From: Deltaproteobacteria bacterium
Lineage (GTDB): Bacteria > Desulfobacterota > Syntrophia > Syntrophales > UBA2210
Length of the DNA stretch: 52,853 nt
Direction: 5' to 3'
Assembly (NCBI GenBank): GCA_016933215.1
Contig: JAFGBH010000008.1
Span: 1 to 52,853, forward strand
Below are positions 52,497 to 52,853 of this stretch, piece by piece; within the stretch, counting starts at the first letter, position 1, and each line of letters starts with the position of its first letter. Under the pieces are notes generated by a model. It saw only the letters and a program-made list of their open reading frames with translations, was not told where the DNA came from and did no database searches. The translations under genes were made by a program, and so were the position numbers.

Positions 52497-52853
52497 AATT
52501 TGTGTCCTGCTGCAGGGCCTCGGATATCAGGATCTCCACCTCCGAAGTTCTTGACTGTCTTACACAGCTTCAGTTGATTGACATTCTCGATGAGGAGCAA
52601 TTCAAGGCCGTTTTACGCTCCAACTTCGCCAAAAGCAGGCGGGAGCAGAGCAGACTTGACAGGATTTATCACCTCTTCTTCCACGAAATGCGCCAGGATA
52701 TGGGAATAGCAGAGAGGGACTCCCTGTCGGAGCATATCGAAGACATATTCGACATGCTCCAGGAGAAGGCCGGCGAAGACGAACAATTAGGTGCAATACT
52801 CGATTTCATCTCGGGAGATCCCCTCGCATACCTCCGGGAATTACGAAGAATTC
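52478..52853 (+). CDS. CoxE-like VWA protein, N-terminal part (runs off the window)
   Basis: An ATG at 52478, inside the last codons of the MoxR gene, opens a frame uninterrupted to the right edge (125 complete codons). The translation RISTSEVLDCLTQLQLIDIL followed by KSRREQSRLDRIYHLFF matches the N-terminal helical region of CoxE-type VWA-domain proteins, in which the VWA domain comes later. The 19-bp overlap with the MoxR gene indicates coupled expression. The VWA domain itself would lie beyond the window. Confidence 0.75.
   Translation, partial: MVNLILKFVSCCRASDIRISTSEVLDCLTQLQLIDILDEEQFKAVLRSNFAKSRREQSRLDRIYHLFFHEMRQDMGIAERDSLSEHIEDIFDMLQEKAGEDEQLGAILDFISGDPLAYLRELRRI

Overview
The window looks like chromosomal DNA of a Gram-negative bacterium, most likely Desulfobacterota (the former Deltaproteobacteria). 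This is inference from context: an ispE / tRNA-Gln / prs / rplY / pth / hppA / ychF housekeeping run, a DUF1844 protein, two sigma-54 activators, Sec and lipoprotein signal peptides, a membrane pyrophosphatase and an AcuB-like CBS-ACT protein. No 16S rRNA gene or other taxonomic marker is present. I see no phage, IS transposase or CRISPR array.

Layout. 1-3624 (minus) is the N-terminal 1208 residues of a very large exported repeat protein, behind a structured ~190-nt leader with its own promoter. Then come typA, a DUF3300 exported protein, an unrecognised multi-pass membrane protein and an acyl-CoA synthetase (all minus). 10758-14831 (plus) holds a flavodoxin-like lipoprotein and a translationally coupled pair: a 56-residue protein and a 989-residue fusion of two receiver-like domains with a PEP/pyruvate-binding ATP-grasp domain. 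15254-17652 (minus) is a DUF362 ferredoxin protein and an MFS carrier. 18149-20809 (plus) is a CrtI-like flavoprotein plus a ferredoxin-type oxidoreductase. 21162-25645 (minus) is a compact signalling operon: Rho_N-like protein, CBS-ACT protein, Cache sensor kinase, NtrC-type regulator. 26176-30114 is HrpA helicase. 30298-32583 is a convergent pair (SUMF1-type lipoprotein, DUF4139 protein). 32852-37722 is an EamA carrier and a FadR-like regulator followed by glpD and an FGGY kinase. 38000-45094 is the housekeeping run. 46221-51248 (minus) has a GAF/sigma-54 activator, an EF-G and a GerMN protein. A MoxR ATPase and the start of a CoxE-like VWA protein run off the right edge.

Two features are not ordinary genes. 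First, 45262-45848 (minus) looks like one transcription unit: a good promoter, a small ORF, then tandem hairpins ending in a strong terminator. Two of the hairpins show the same C-rich loop, CCTCCTTTC, which is the anti-Shine-Dalgarno sequence of the 16S rRNA 3' end. The layout recalls the CcaF1/CcsR (cuckoo) RNAs of alphaproteobacteria, and it is the best candidate here for an undescribed regulatory RNA. Second, a dispersed two-hairpin repeat of ~108-116 bp recurs in full or partial form at about eight intergenic sites. It supplies a stop codon to one gene and creates misleading upstream start codons for three others (hrpA, the EamA gene and pth).
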